This document shows, piece by piece, positions 36,369-47,103 of a DNA stretch of 64,000 nt. Every line of letters starts with the position of its first letter. The first letter of the stretch is position 1. The translations under genes and the position numbers were made by a program. Source of the DNA: Echria macrotheca (Eukaryota > Ascomycota > Sordariomycetes > Sordariales > Schizotheciaceae); assembly GCA_030411725.1 (NCBI GenBank), contig MU839832.1, forward strand, positions 558,001-622,000, given 5' to 3'. The notes under the pieces were generated by a model, which did no database searches, had not been told where the DNA came from, and saw only the letters and a program-made list of their open reading frames with translations.

Positions 36369-36723
36369 TTAATCCATCTCAACATCAACACCCCTCCCCT
36401 CAGAACTTAACCCCTCCACCACCTCAGAAAGCAAAGCACTAGCGGCGTCCATATCCGCCAGCGTCCGCCCGATTTCGTCGAGGAGACTATCAATCTCGGC
36501 CCTTTGCGCCTCGACCTCGCCGAAGAGCGCGGAGTTTTCGGTTTGGATCCCGCGCAGGGCGGTGGATATTTGGGACTGTTGGGCGGCTATGTGCGGGGTG
36601 AGATGGGCTTGGAGGATGGTTTGGGCTGGGAGGGTGTGTGGTCTTTTTTTTTGTTAGTATTTTGTTTTGTGATTTGGTTGTTTGGTTGGTTGTTTGTTGG
36701 GGATGAGGGGATGGGTATGGGTA

Positions 36724-36758
<35 letters not shown>

Positions 36759-36884
36759 GGGAAAGGCCAAAAGGGGTTGGGTGTTAAAAAACAACAAGGA
36801 AAAAAAGGCCGGGGGTGGGCGGCGAAAATTACCCCCGAAACGTGGAGTTTGNNNNNNNNNNGCGCGCCCCCCCCCGCCCCCCCG

Positions 36885-36917
<33 letters not shown>

Positions 36918-37746
36918 AGGGACATACGGGATGGGTGGTTCACTTCCAGCAGGAGAAGACTGGCGACGTGTGGCGGCGTCACTTAGCAGCGCTTCGAGCT
37001 CGTTGAGGCGGGGGATGACGTTTCGCGATTGGAGGATTGATTGGAATTCTTTCTGTTTTTTGGCGGTCAGTACTTTTTTCTTTCTTTTCTCCGTAATACG
37101 CGCAGGTCTGTCGAGCTAAACCGTAGAGTGACAACTTAAACTGACACTCAAGCTCTCATCTTGTTGATAAAAACACCACCATGACCTCCCTCCTCCTCCT
37201 CCCCATCCTCTCGCGCAGTGCCCCCACACACACACACACAAGTCCAAAACATCCACACACATAGAAACACAATAAACCCTAAACAGAGGATCACAAGAGA
37301 AAAATAAAATAAAAAAAAAAGCATACCTCGCACAACCCAGCCAACCGCTCCACAGTCTGCCGCTGTACACTCTCCAAAGTCCTCGGCGCCTCCCTCGCGA
37401 TGGTCGGATAGCACGCCCCAAAGTTATCCACGCTCATGCGCGCGAGCGTCCTCCGCAGCGCCGTACCAAAAACGTCCTGGAGCCGGGCCGCGCGGGGACC
37501 CGGCGTGATGGGCGTGTGTCGCTCCGGCAGGGGGGGCGAGTCTTCCCTGTCTTCTTGGTCTTCTGTTGCTTCCTGGTGTTGTTGTGTATTTTGTTCTGGT
37601 TGGGGTTGGGTCGTGGGATCTTGTTGTGCTGACTGCGGTGGTGGTGAGGTCTCTTGTGGTTGTTGTGGTGGTGGCGGTTGGGATGGGTTGTTTGGTCGGG
37701 GAGGAGGGGGGGCTTCGGACCCGGCTTGGGGTGGTGGGGAGGGCAT
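36369..37746 (-). CDS. nnf1: Kinetochore protein Nnf1 (MIND/Mis12 complex subunit)
   Basis: Three exons (37746-37327, 37052-36928, 36642-36369) join in phases 0 and 2 to give 272 aa. Residues 1-75 are Pro/Gln-rich. The core begins PPLPERHTPITPGPRAARLQ, then a helix with LARMSVDNFGACYPTIA (about 107-123), KEFQSILQSRNVIPRLNELE, and after the splice PPIP-PHTLPAQTILQAHLTPHIA, with a C-terminal coiled coil (GEVEAQRAEIDSLLDEIGRT). This is the fungal Nnf1 layout; Nnf1 pairs with Mtw1/Mis12 and links the inner centromere to the Ndc80 complex. The start is the first ATG of its frame. Intron 2 (36643-36927) contains a 10-N assembly gap and long G/C runs; its donor GTATGT and acceptor AAAAG are intact on either side, so the coding exons look unaffected. 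Confidence 0.88.
36738..36915. other. Assembly gap flanked by homopolymer runs
   Basis: There is a 24-base G run (36738-36761), then odd low-quality-looking sequence, ten N (36852-36861), and C-rich DNA ending in a 31-base C run (36885-36915). The block lies wholly inside Nnf1 intron 2. It looks like an unresolved or mis-assembled segment rather than a natural element. Confidence 0.85.
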
Positions 37747-38219
37747 TGTGATTGCGCGCGTTTGTTGTATTGTGTTCGATTGCGAAGGGGAGGATATTGG
37801 CGGTTTTTCCAGGGGGGTCGTGGAGCGGTGGGAGGTGAATGGCGCAGGGGAATGTACGTTGGCGCAAGTTGGTTTTTTGAAGTTGGTGATGCGGTCGCGC
37901 GACGCGTCGTGGGGTTGGGTTGGCGCTGCGGGCTGTGTGGCTTGTGGGGTCTGCAGAAAGCTTGTTCTTTTAGATTGGCCAATCAGCTGGCCGCTCTCGT
38001 TGGGGAACAACCCCCTTTCTTTTCAACGTCTCCAAGTTCAAGTGGGATGCCAATGGCAGACAGGAAACAAAACAGGCACCATTAAGGAATGACCAGTGCT
38101 GAAAGTGGCTCAATTATCAAACTGCACAAGAGCAAAAGGCTCTCTCCGTCTCCAGGAAGGTAAGCGGTTCCTCTACCTAATGGTTCCGCATAGCAGTGCG
38201 AGTTCAAACACTACTCTAT
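37747..38219. other. Intergenic region between Nnf1 and the broken gene
   Basis: The Nnf1 frame is open upstream to 38010 but has no ATG there, so this is treated as promoter and leader. No gene is seen in 38010-38219. Confidence 0.45.
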
Positions 38220-39841
38220 TCACTGCGTTTCCATCTCCCACGAGTAGTACTCATTGTCACGGCCCTGGAGCAGGGTCGAGGTGACGAGCTGTAAAGAGTG
38301 CTAGAATCAATTGAGTCTTCGGCCTTATTAATTTGTATCGTTTTGCAAAGGGGCATTGGCCTAGTAGTTGCTAGCCAACCTGCCGAATCCAGCAGTCTTG
38401 GGTAGCCACCTCGTCCCTGTCCAGCGTATCCTCCACGGCCGCGAAGATTGTTCGGCGGCATCCCACCTCTTCCTCTCGTGTTCATACGTTCCATTGAAGG
38501 ACCTCTCCTCACACCATAGGCATCCTGGGGCGGCAAAGGGTTCCCATATTGGTCACGGGACCCGGGAGTGTTGGTCATGGACCGCATCGTGCCATCCACG
38601 GGCTTGTCGATTGGTCATTCATGGCTGTGGTACCCGTCAGAGCATTGTCCGACGGACTTCTGGCCGTAAGCGGGATTCTCTCGTCGGTCGCCAACAATTG
38701 GGGCAGTACCCGTCATCCAGTAACGAATGCAGGAACTGTAAGGGCTTCAACCATGTTTTGCAATAGAATCCCAGCTCTAATTCGAATTCGTGATCCCCCA
38801 ATCCCGATGTTCCAACACTTCGTCACCGCTGCCCCAATGATTCGTCTTCCGTTCCCTGGCCGTCGACAACTGATCCCCCAATCCCGATGTTCCAACACTT
38901 CGTCACCGCTGCCCTAATGATTCGTCTTCCGTTCCCTGGCCGTAGATAGCTCTGCTGTCTATAGCAACCCCTGTAGATGATTCGGGGCGAGGTTCCTCAA
39001 CCTCGACCTTTGCCCTGTCAGCGTCTGGAATCGCCGCGCGGCTCCCACCGGTATCTCTTCCATTCTGGCCTTTAAGATTTGGGCTGCGCTGGGCCGTGAC
39101 ACTCATCTTTTCAACTTCATCACCAGCGCAGGTGGTGCACGTCGATGGTCGAACGGTATATTTTCAGGGATTCGAGCCGAGGGAACCTGAGGGAGGCGAG
39201 GACAGAGCCATCGGGTTATATCGTTCCAATTTGACTCGCCTGGCAAGCATAGAGATAGGTAATCCGTCGAGCTCGTCGAGTACCCTGGCGATGTCGGCAA
39301 TGTGGTAGCCGCAGCGCGTTCGCTGTCGCTTTGACTGTCTCGCAGCTGCAGAATTCTTTCCGGCACGTGGTACAATTCTTCCATGTATTTCTTGTTCCTG
39401 ACCACATCCTTGTTGAGATGGTCGCCTTGAGAGCCCCCGCCTCCTGGGCTAGTGCCTTCTTATCCAGCCACAGCTGGGCAGACTGAATCGTTCGATCAAT
39501 CACGTCGCTGACGTTGGTGATCATCGGGTGGCCAGGTTCCTGCTCACCCCTGTGTAATCGTGTCTCCATCCCCGTCGGTGTAGTAGTATCTTTCGTCGAT
39601 GTATCCCGTCCGAGTGTCGATAACGGCGACGATAACGGCCCAGGGAAGCCCTAGAACGGTGGTGGCGATGTCACGAGCGGGGATCCGTCGCGATTTCTCC
39701 AACCGTCTGAAGATAGAGAGAATTAGAATGATAACCAAGGACATGAATGAAGCGGGTTACATAAACTTACCCCGCCGCTTCTTAGCCCAGCTCCTCCGTC
39801 CCATGCGACCCGATCTTATGGAAAGTGCCCGGGCCGGCCAT
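38220..39841 (-). pseudogene. Broken gene, family not recognised (frameshifts, early stop, internal duplication)
   Basis: A chain of protein-like frames runs along the minus strand but cannot be joined by introns. It opens at an ATG (39841, MAGPGTFHKIGSHGTEELG), where a TAA follows 19 codons. After a likely intron (GTAAGT donor, CTTCAG acceptor) the frame RLEKSRRIPARDIATTVLGL continues to a TGA at the GGGG near 39544-39547. Coding resumes in another frame (EPGHPMITNVSDVIDRTIQS), shifts near 39415 (KYMEELYHVPERILQLRDSQ) and again near 39110 (MSVTAQRSPNLKGQNGRDTG). It is then interrupted by an 80-bp tandem duplication. The distal part is RGG-rich (RGRGGMPPNNLRGRGGYAGQ) and may end in a short exon with RDNEYYSWEMETQ before TGA at 38220. 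GC-rich codon use persists in each piece, suggesting recent decay; base-calling errors at homopolymers are an alternative. Confidence 0.65.
38791..38943. repeat. 80-bp-period tandem duplication
   Basis: Two copies of a ~73-bp unit (beginning TGATCCCCCAATCCCGATGT) start at 38791 and 38871, separated by a 7-bp spacer (about 38864-38870), with one C/T difference. It lies inside the broken gene and contributes to its disruption. Confidence 0.9.
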
Positions 39842-40699
39842 GAAGCCCTCGAAGCCCCTGGCAGATGACCGTGGTATGCTGTGTTCATCTGGGAAACGGA
39901 ACGACGTGGACCCCCCCGGATACAACGGAAGGGTTTTGCGACAATGTGACCGCCACTGTACCGACCGACAGACCTGGGTAGGCGTCCAGGAAGAAAGATT
40001 TATGATTGTGCGAGGAGGAGGAAGAAGAAGTAGAGAAGAGAAGAAGAGAAGAGGAAGACTTGTGTGTGTGTGGTTGTGTGAAGACGAAGGGAAAATGAGA
40101 GAGGGACGGGGGACATGGGACAGGTTTATATACCTTACCAACAGGACGATGGCCAGGCTCCCGTGCTTTGCGCTTTGCGGTGACACTGCGCTCTTACCTA
40201 CCTACCTGCCTCCCTCAACTTCGCGCGGGAGGCACCGCAACTGCTCGGAATGCAGAAAGCTACTACCACTCCCGATGCTTGAACAGACAGAAGTGACTCC
40301 CTGCTCTTGGAAGAGAAGTGACTTTCCGCTCTTGGAGGAGAAGTCACAGTCGGTTCCTGGAAAGCGACCGGTTCTGTCGATGCAGCGACGCCGCCCAGCC
40401 CCTTCCAAGACGGAATCTCGTCCATTCTCAGCTCCAGCTTCACGTCAGCCACCCCGAGACAGCTGCGACCCTCACTTGGCTCATTCCCAGTAAACAGTCA
40501 TGACACATTAACGACTCCTCAGTCCTACATCACCAAAATGGTGGTCTATCTACCGACATGTACCGAGTACACGGATATCCTCATCATCGCTTCATCATAA
40601 CTGCTCCCACAAAACCCGCCCCCAAAACCACCAACGCCATACATGAGTTCGATGCAGAATTCCGACATTCGTAAAGAGCGGGATCAAAACCAATTAGCA
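39842..40699. other. Intergenic region with short tandem repeats
   Basis: This holds the upstream region of the broken gene (A/G-rich at 40005-40110, a TACCTACCTACC tract near 40196) and the 3' region of the cytochrome b561-like gene. Three degenerate ~25-bp units (AGAAGTGACT...CTCTTGGA) lie at about 40289-40362. No gene is supported. Confidence 0.5.
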
Positions 40700-43365
40700 T
40701 CATTCAAAATCCACCGTCCCCGGAGGTCGACTCGCACTGCCTTCCCTCCTCTCAATCCGTCTCCGTCTCCGACGATCCGCCGCGGCGTTCGCAGATGAAT
40801 CTCGCCCAGGCAACCCACTACTAGCGGGGCTGATGGCACCAAAATCACCCCGGCTCCCGCCCGGGCTCTGCAATCCCCCCAGGCTGGAGACCGTAGCTCC
40901 CGCCTGGGGCATCGAGCCCGACGGTCCTGGCTGGGCTCCGCCGCCGGAATAGTATGCAGAGTCCTTGCCCTGCGGTCGTCTCCCCTGTGCAAACGCCGGG
41001 TTCGGTGGCGACAACGGCGGCAGAAGTGGATCGTTCTCAACATGCTGCTCGGCCATCTGCTCGGCCCGCCGTGTACCCGAATCTCCATCCCGGCGGTATC
41101 GTCTCCCGGTTGGCGTGTCAATCTCAGACGCGCTGCTCACCGAGTCGCGTCTCCTCCGGTCCCGTCGCGCCGCGGCGGCCGCCTCATCGTCGGTAACCCG
41201 ACGCAGCGTGATGTTCCTATCTCTGTCGGTATCCACCTTGACCCTCACGCTGGCGGCCGGGTGCGTCGGTGGCGTACCATCGCCCCGTCGGTCCCTCCTG
41301 CGACGGTCCTCTTCCTCGGCCGCCAGCAGTCCGGCCGAAGCCGCGGCTACTGCTGCGGCCGCATCGGCGTCCCTTCTCACACGGTGTCGCTGGTGACGCC
41401 CTCCACCGGACGAAAGATATGCCTCGCTGCCCGACTCTGGGTGCAGAATCCCCTGAGGGTCATGAGGCATTTGAGGCATGGCGAGACCCTCGCCGACTTC
41501 GTATCTCGATCTCGACTGTGATCTAGATGATCGTCCAACGCCACTCGGGGGAATGGGCACCGCTCCAGGTCCGGGCATAGGAGACGGCGGGAGACCAGCT
41601 CCTGGGGGAATCGGCATGTTGGCTGGTGGGCGCGGCGCACCAGGTGGTACAGGATCGTATGGTGTATCGCCGCGCGGCTCGATGGATGACTCGGTCACTG
41701 TCGTCGCTGTGACTGCGGACGCTGCCGGCCGGGGTCGAGTAGGACGCCTTCTCGAGTCTCTCCTCGATGGACTTCCATACCCATCGCCAGTGTACCTCGG
41801 ATTGCGACGTCCCGAGCGGCGATCCTCTTCGTCTCGACGTCTGTCTTCTTCTTCCCGCCTGCGATCTTCCTCCCTGTCGTGTCGACGATCTAACCCCTTC
41901 TTTGCCAAGAATCCCAGCCCCAGCCCAGCCAGGAGGCCGCCGGCCTTTCCAAACCTACCACCACTATCCTTTTTTGCCGACGCTCTTCTTGAGGGACTGA
42001 CATAGGAAGAATACTCGGAATCCTCAATGGTGTCGACACGGGACCGTCCATGGTGGGAATGTCGTGGGGTAGATGGCCTTGCGAGTGGACGCTCTGCAGC
42101 ACTGATGGCGGCAGCTGCCACAACCGGATCGCCTGGCGGTGGGAGTAGTGGCGACCTCCTGTCGTGTCGGCCTGCACGTGAATATTCTTCGCTCAAATCG
42201 GTAAACTCGCTATCGGCGGGTCCGCCGCGTCTAGGCTTGCGCAGTCGACTCGGGGTGTCGGTCGCAACGGCCGAGTATTCGTCGTCACGGTCTTTGCCGC
42301 GTCGTCCCAACATTCGTCCTACCATGGCGCCCGCCCCGACTCCGGCGCCAGCCATCATCAACTTGCTCATGAAACCGCCTTTCTTTTCGCGCCGTGAGCT
42401 TTTTTCGTCGAAGTAGCTGTCGGATTGCCGGGGCGATGGAAGAACCTCGGGACCTCGGTGCGACCGGTCCAGGCTTGGGCTCCGACTGCCGCGTCGTTCA
42501 ATATCACGGTCCTTCTTACGGCCGCGAAGCAATGCAAGACCAGCAGCACCGGCCGCAAGCGGGCCCAGCCATTTCATCCCGCTCTTTTTCTCCTTCCTTG
42601 GCGTTTCGGTAGTCACGTAGCTGCTTCCACCTCCGTAATCTCCATGGTATCCCTGATGACGGTAATCGAGGATGAAGTACAGAAGCAACAGGAAAGCCAT
42701 CCAGACGGCATACAGAATAAAGGTGTACTTTGGGGATCCGTACAGCGTCAGACCGAGCGGGACCTGGACGATACCAAGAAGAGCAACGGCGCGTCCGGAC
42801 CAGCGATGCATGTGAAGGCGGAACGAGCGGCCGGTGATGTTCCTGACGATGCGTCCACCGACAGCCTGCAGCAGAATCAGGACATAGATGGCAACGCCAA
42901 TCCCATGGTGGGGATTGGTGAGATTCCGAGGCGGTCCGACGGCGATAAAGCCAAGAATAAATATGATGGTGGTGAATCCGACAGCTAATATCTGCAGATA
43001 GGCGTGGTATCGGATGGCGGTGCCGGGATGTCTGCCGTAAAACCGGACGAGAAGGACGGCTATCGGGATGATGAAGAGGAATGTGATGGCAGCGAGCACT
43101 CCGTGGCCGAGGATCAGACTATGGTACTGTGTGAGGGTCGCGAACCGATTGGCCATGCCTGTTGTGGTGCTGTTAGCTTCCTGGGTGCGCTGCTCTCTGT
43201 TTCCAGCTACATGCCGTTGTATTGCATCGTCTCAAAGTTCAGCCCCACCAGATTGGGCAGCAAAAAGGTATTCTTGGTGAAGTCCCATGTTCCATCGCCG
43301 ACGGTCATGGTGTTTGAATCATACGAGCTCGACCCCGGCGGCGAGAGGGTGTCGGCCGGCGCCAT
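40700..43365 (-). CDS. Cytochrome b561-like membrane protein with long Arg-rich tail
   Basis: Two exons (43365-43215, 43158-40700) give 869 aa. The short N-terminus (~50 aa) contains TWDFTKNTFLLPNLVGLNFE. Residues ~63-220 have five hydrophobic helices with b561-type histidines: YHSLILGHGVLAAITFLFII, YHAYLQILAVGFTTIIFILG, HHGIGVAIYVLILLQAVGGR, HMHRWSGRAVALLGIVQVPL and YTFILYAVWMAFLLLLYFIL. The remaining ~640 residues are low complexity, rich in Arg/Ser/Asp/Pro, with a Gly-rich segment (GAGVGAGAMVGRML). Cytochrome b561 proteins carry two hemes and move electrons across membranes; whether this tailed fungal form does so is unproven. The intron (43159-43214) must use a GC donor (ACG|GCATGT) with acceptor ACAACAG to keep MQYN-G-MANRF; a normal GT donor there breaks the frame. 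A GCTAAC branch site is present. Confidence 0.88.
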
Positions 43366-44357
43366 GACGGCGGTTGCGAAGCCCTAAGCAGGGCCAGGCT
43401 ATTGCGAGGAATGTCGACTCGAGATCGGTGGGTTGCGACACTGGAATGTGGTGGTGTTGGTGATGCAGCGCCGGGTTTGCGACAGCGAACGAAGCCAAAC
43501 AAGACCAAGGCGGTGAGAGGAATAAAGTTGTCAGCTCCAATTGCCAATCAACGAATGCGGGGTTGTCGGCAGCAGCTGGAGGTACAGCTGCCGCTGTTTT
43601 GTATTATGGGAAGAAAGAAGCCAACACTTTCAATCGTACACAAAAGCTCGATGATGTCTTCTCTGCACGGGTGTGCCGTTGCTTGGATTAGGACGTCCCT
43701 GGAAAATTCAAGTGTCCTCATTTTGCTTGGCCAAACCTGGTCGGTCCGGGATGTACACGGCCAGGGCCGTTGCGGAGCAACCGGCGGGCGGGGTTGACCC
43801 GACGATCAGCCTTGCCGCCAAAATCATCTTATCTTATCGGCATGTTCTCCACTTCCCCACAGACATTCCAACCGAACTGTTGGAGACGCATTTCTGCATC
43901 GCAGGGTTCACCGGCCGAGAGAAGTTTCGCTACCTGTCTGTTCTGTAATGTCAAAGCACTGCATCATCGTGCAGCTCCCAAGAAGGGGCCGGGATGATGC
44001 TGTAGACGTTTACAATTCAACACCCAGTTTGCTGTGATTTGCCCCGCAGCAACTATCTAGTCCGGGCGTGTTCACCGAACACGCGTCGTCCTCGCTCCAA
44101 TTCGGGCAGATACGAAATACGATGCACCCCAATTGGCTGGGACTACGGTTTCTTATTATACACAGTCTTGATCATGGCCATCCGCAGCCTGGTAAGACGC
44201 GGATATATATCTGCCCAACCTCGGGCAAACTGATGTTCGACAGGAGTTTTGACAAACTGTATTCCGTACGAGCCATAGGGTCGCATGTTCGCACGTTCTC
44301 AACTCACCTTCCTCATCCACGCTCAAGTCCGAGTCCAATCTGCCGCACCAGCCAACC
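43366..44357. other. Divergent intergenic region
   Basis: This is the upstream region of the cytochrome b561-like gene (-) and of the 280-aa protein (+). A GGATATATATC motif at about 44201-44211, ~150 bp before the next start, could act as a TATA element. No other gene is supported. Confidence 0.45.
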
Positions 44358-45200
44358 ATGGACTTGGCCGAGAACCCAGTCCAATTCGCAACGCTCTCCT
44401 TCCACAAGAGAGATACCATCCGGCTGCTGCAGTTTCCCGACCAACTGTACACCAGCCTGCAACCTGCCATCCTTGCATCATGGCCGCCAGGCATCGAGGC
44501 ATCTGGTCCATTCGCAGACAGCCCGGGCTCCTACCACTTCAAGCTCAAGGGTAGACCCTTCGCCTGGAGGACCAGCCAGGACTCGGTTGGCGGCGCCCGC
44601 CTGGTACGCGATCTCCTCGCCTTCCTCCACCACTTCAACTGGGACCTGGTCATGCCGCTTTCCTGCGCCCAACGGCTGAGCTCCAAGGACCTGTTGATCT
44701 TCCGTCCTCGACCGCCCAGCGCCGCACCGTCGCTGCCGATGGAGTGGCTGGCGGTAGCCCCTGCCAAGAGCGACAGGCTATTCATCATCGGCGACTCTCA
44801 GCCCGCCTTTGAGACCCCACGGGCCGTCTCAGAACACACGCCGAACCACGTCGTGTGGCTGACCATGACCCTGACGCGGACCCTGCAGGAGCTCGATGTG
44901 TTCCAGAGCTCCGAGACCAAGTATAACTGGGTCGAGTACAAGCTCAAGGGCAGACCGTGGATGAAAGGCGGCGAGGATGGCGTCAAGACCCGCATCGTGA
45001 TACTGAGAATCCTCGAGCTGCTGCATCACTGTGGATGGTCCGCCCACACGTCGGTCCAGCACCGCACCGGGAACGATGACAGACGTATGCTCGACACCAT
45101 GTTCTTCATGCGGCCCAAAGGCTTGGCGGTTGACAGTCCGCCGATGCGGTCTCCCCTCCAGCCGGTCCCTGGGGAGTTGCCGCCCTATTCCACCAAGTGA
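44358..45200 (+). CDS. 280-aa protein with an internal duplication, function unknown
   Basis: A single-exon frame with high GC3 and a good start context (ACCATGG) encodes 280 aa. There is no signal peptide or membrane helix. Two related blocks are visible: residues ~59-117 (HFKLKGRPFAW, then RLVRDLLAFLHHFNWDLVMP) and ~192-253 (EYKLKGRPWMK, then RIVILRILELLHHCGWSAHT). Each has a YKLKGRPW-like strand, a Gly-containing loop, a leucine helix ending LLHHxxW and a strand ending near MFFMRP or LLIFRPR. This suggests a tandem alpha/beta domain, possibly a ligand or RNA/protein binder, but I do not recognise a named family. The codon use and lack of decay support a real gene. Confidence 0.8.
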   Translation: MDLAENPVQFATLSFHKRDTIRLLQFPDQLYTSLQPAILASWPPGIEASGPFADSPGSYHFKLKGRPFAWRTSQDSVGGARLVRDLLAFLHHFNWDLVMPLSCAQRLSSKDLLIFRPRPPSAAPSLPMEWLAVAPAKSDRLFIIGDSQPAFETPRAVSEHTPNHVVWLTMTLTRTLQELDVFQSSETKYNWVEYKLKGRPWMKGGEDGVKTRIVILRILELLHHCGWSAHTSVQHRTGNDDRRMLDTMFFMRPKGLAVDSPPMRSPLQPVPGELPPYSTK

Positions 45201-46425
45201 TGCCGTTCGACATTCTGCCACCAAGCCATAGCATGTCGTGGGGCAACATATATCACTGTATGACTCTTTCATGCCCGGACTTCAGAATATAGCGAAGAAC
45301 CGGGCATGAACCGCCATCACTAGGTAGGCCCGTCATTGTTATAGATTGGCGGTTGTTCGTTGCTGACTCTGATAGACGCCAGATGGTGACACAACATAGA
45401 CACACAAAGTCCGAGTATCAAATTGCAAGTGTGTCCTACCTGCAAGGTCCTGCTTTCGGCTACGCTTTCCAAGCGCCTTGCCTCCCCGTCGCATTCACCC
45501 TATCCGTAGGCAGACGGCGTTGGGGGTGGCTGACTGGAAGTTTTGGGGTACGCTTGCAAAAGTTCCGCATCCAGATAGTAACCCGGTAGTCAGTTGGAAG
45601 CCGCTCCGCACGGCATCACTAAGAACCGGGTTACATGACGTCGTGGCGGAGGGTGCCGGCTAAATCGGGTCACGGGGTTCCAGTATGGGGGAGACATCAG
45701 AACCCACCCAGACACGGCCCATGTAACCGTACCTCGCCAAAACTAGACAGTCGGATACGAATGTGATTATATTGCTCTGTCTCTATGCACAGATCTTCAG
45801 TGTAGAATCCGTGTCTGGCCCGGACCGAAGACGCTGTTGGTCCCCAGCGCTAGCAGACGGCCGGTGTCACAGGGCCTAGGTGACGGCTTGCTTCCCATCG
45901 GCATCGACTGATACGAGAGCAGCCGATTTTACCGTCTGTTCCTTCTTCTGCGGTGCTTCTCGTGTTCTGGAGACAAAGGGACCTCGGATCTGGCCGGCCG
46001 CGGTCCTGTGGCTCCATTTCCACGCCGACAGCCCGGTGGCATGTTACTGCTGTGTTCAGTCATCAGTCTTCTCTTTCCTCGACACTGCGCAGCCACCGCG
46101 CCTGCAACTTTGCGCCGCTCGGCTCTTACCCGCGTCATTCTAGATGCCGTTGAGATCGTATCGCAGGGGTTCCCTGGCAGCAGCCTGCGATCTGGGTGCT
46201 TGCCGTTGTTTGCCAGATGCAACGTTTGAGAAGCAGCCAGCCGTGGGCTCCAGGCCCCTCGGGAAATGTATATAACGTCAGGGTCGGTCCTTGATCGACA
46301 CTCTTCTCTTCTCATCAGACACAGCTTTCTTCTCCATCAGACTACAATCATCGCTTTTCTTGCTTCAGCAGCAACATCAATTGCTTTACCCGGCCTTTAC
46401 CAGCATCATTCTCGCCACGTTCACC
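45201..46425. other. Intergenic region, promoter of the secreted-protein gene
   Basis: There is no supported gene between 45201 and 46425. Frames up to 128 codons are not protein-like. The final 150 bp hold a TATA box and a C/T-rich leader. Confidence 0.45.
46269..46275 (+). promoter_or_regulatory. Candidate TATA box
   Basis: TATATAA lies 157 bp upstream of the ATG at 46426, followed by a C/T-rich leader (46300-46425). The distance fits a fungal core promoter with a leader of roughly 120 bases. It suggests regulated, strong expression of the secreted protein; not experimentally supported. Confidence 0.45.
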
Positions 46426-47103
46426 ATGAAGTCTGCCATCATCGCCGGCGTCTTTGCCGCCACGGCTGCCATGGGTCAAACCATCAAGCAATCAGAACCC
46501 TTCTTCCTCAAGGTGACTTCCAGCAATCTTACGATTGACGGGAAGTTCCTCTATTCCTGCCACGCCGGCGCCGCTCTGCAGACGCTCTGCCTGGGCTCGA
46601 GGGACGTGCCGACGACCAACGTGAACTCGGCCACGTTCTACCTCAACACCACCGTCTACGAGGGCAAAGAATCCGACACGGGCAATCTGATCTGGAACCT
46701 CGTCCTGGCACCCGGCGCCGACGGATCCCAGCAGATCGTGTCGGAGCCACTTACGTTCCAGTATACCCCTGGCTCCAATGTTGCCATCACATGGTTCGCG
46801 GTACGTATTCCACTGCCTTTTGACGAGCCGAGGCCGCTAACTTGACGATAGCCCGGGTATCCCACGCAGCCCGAAGTCGGCTTCAACAACAGCGCCCTGT
46901 TTGTCAACTCGTACCCTGATGACTCTCACTTCACGGACACGTACCCGGAGCAGTTTACTTCAACGCGGATCAGCAACTGGTACGCCTGCTGGGTGCTGGC
47001 CGGCAGCTACTACTACAATGCGCTCTCTTGGGTCACTGCCGGCGCGCCGCACAACCCCACGTGCCAGTCGGTGAGCGTCATCAAGGTGGATGTTAGCGCC
47101 TAG
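46426..47103 (+). CDS. Small secreted protein, family not recognised
   Basis: Two exons (46426-46800, 46852-47103) joined in phase 0 across a 51-bp intron give 208 aa. MKSAIIAGVFAATAAMGQT is a signal peptide, and TIKQSEPFFLKVTSSNLTID begins the mature protein. The body is a likely beta-rich domain (FLYSCHAGAALQTLCLGSRD, ATFYLNTTVYEG, WNLVLAPGADGSQQIVSEPL, NWYACWVLAGSYYYNALSWV) with several N-glycosylation sites (NLT, NTT, NNS) and a few Cys that could form disulfides. It looks like a fungal secreted beta-sandwich protein. The stop is TAG at 47101-47103, but the same frame continues for 86 sense codons to a TGA at 47362-47364 with an acidic, Ser/Thr/Glu/Asp-rich sequence. The natural product may therefore once have been, or may by readthrough be, about 295 aa. 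Confidence 0.85.

Noticed and set aside
36504..36986. 160-codon frame across the N gap
   Set aside because: Composed of homopolymer translation and Ns over an Nnf1 exon and intron on the other strand.
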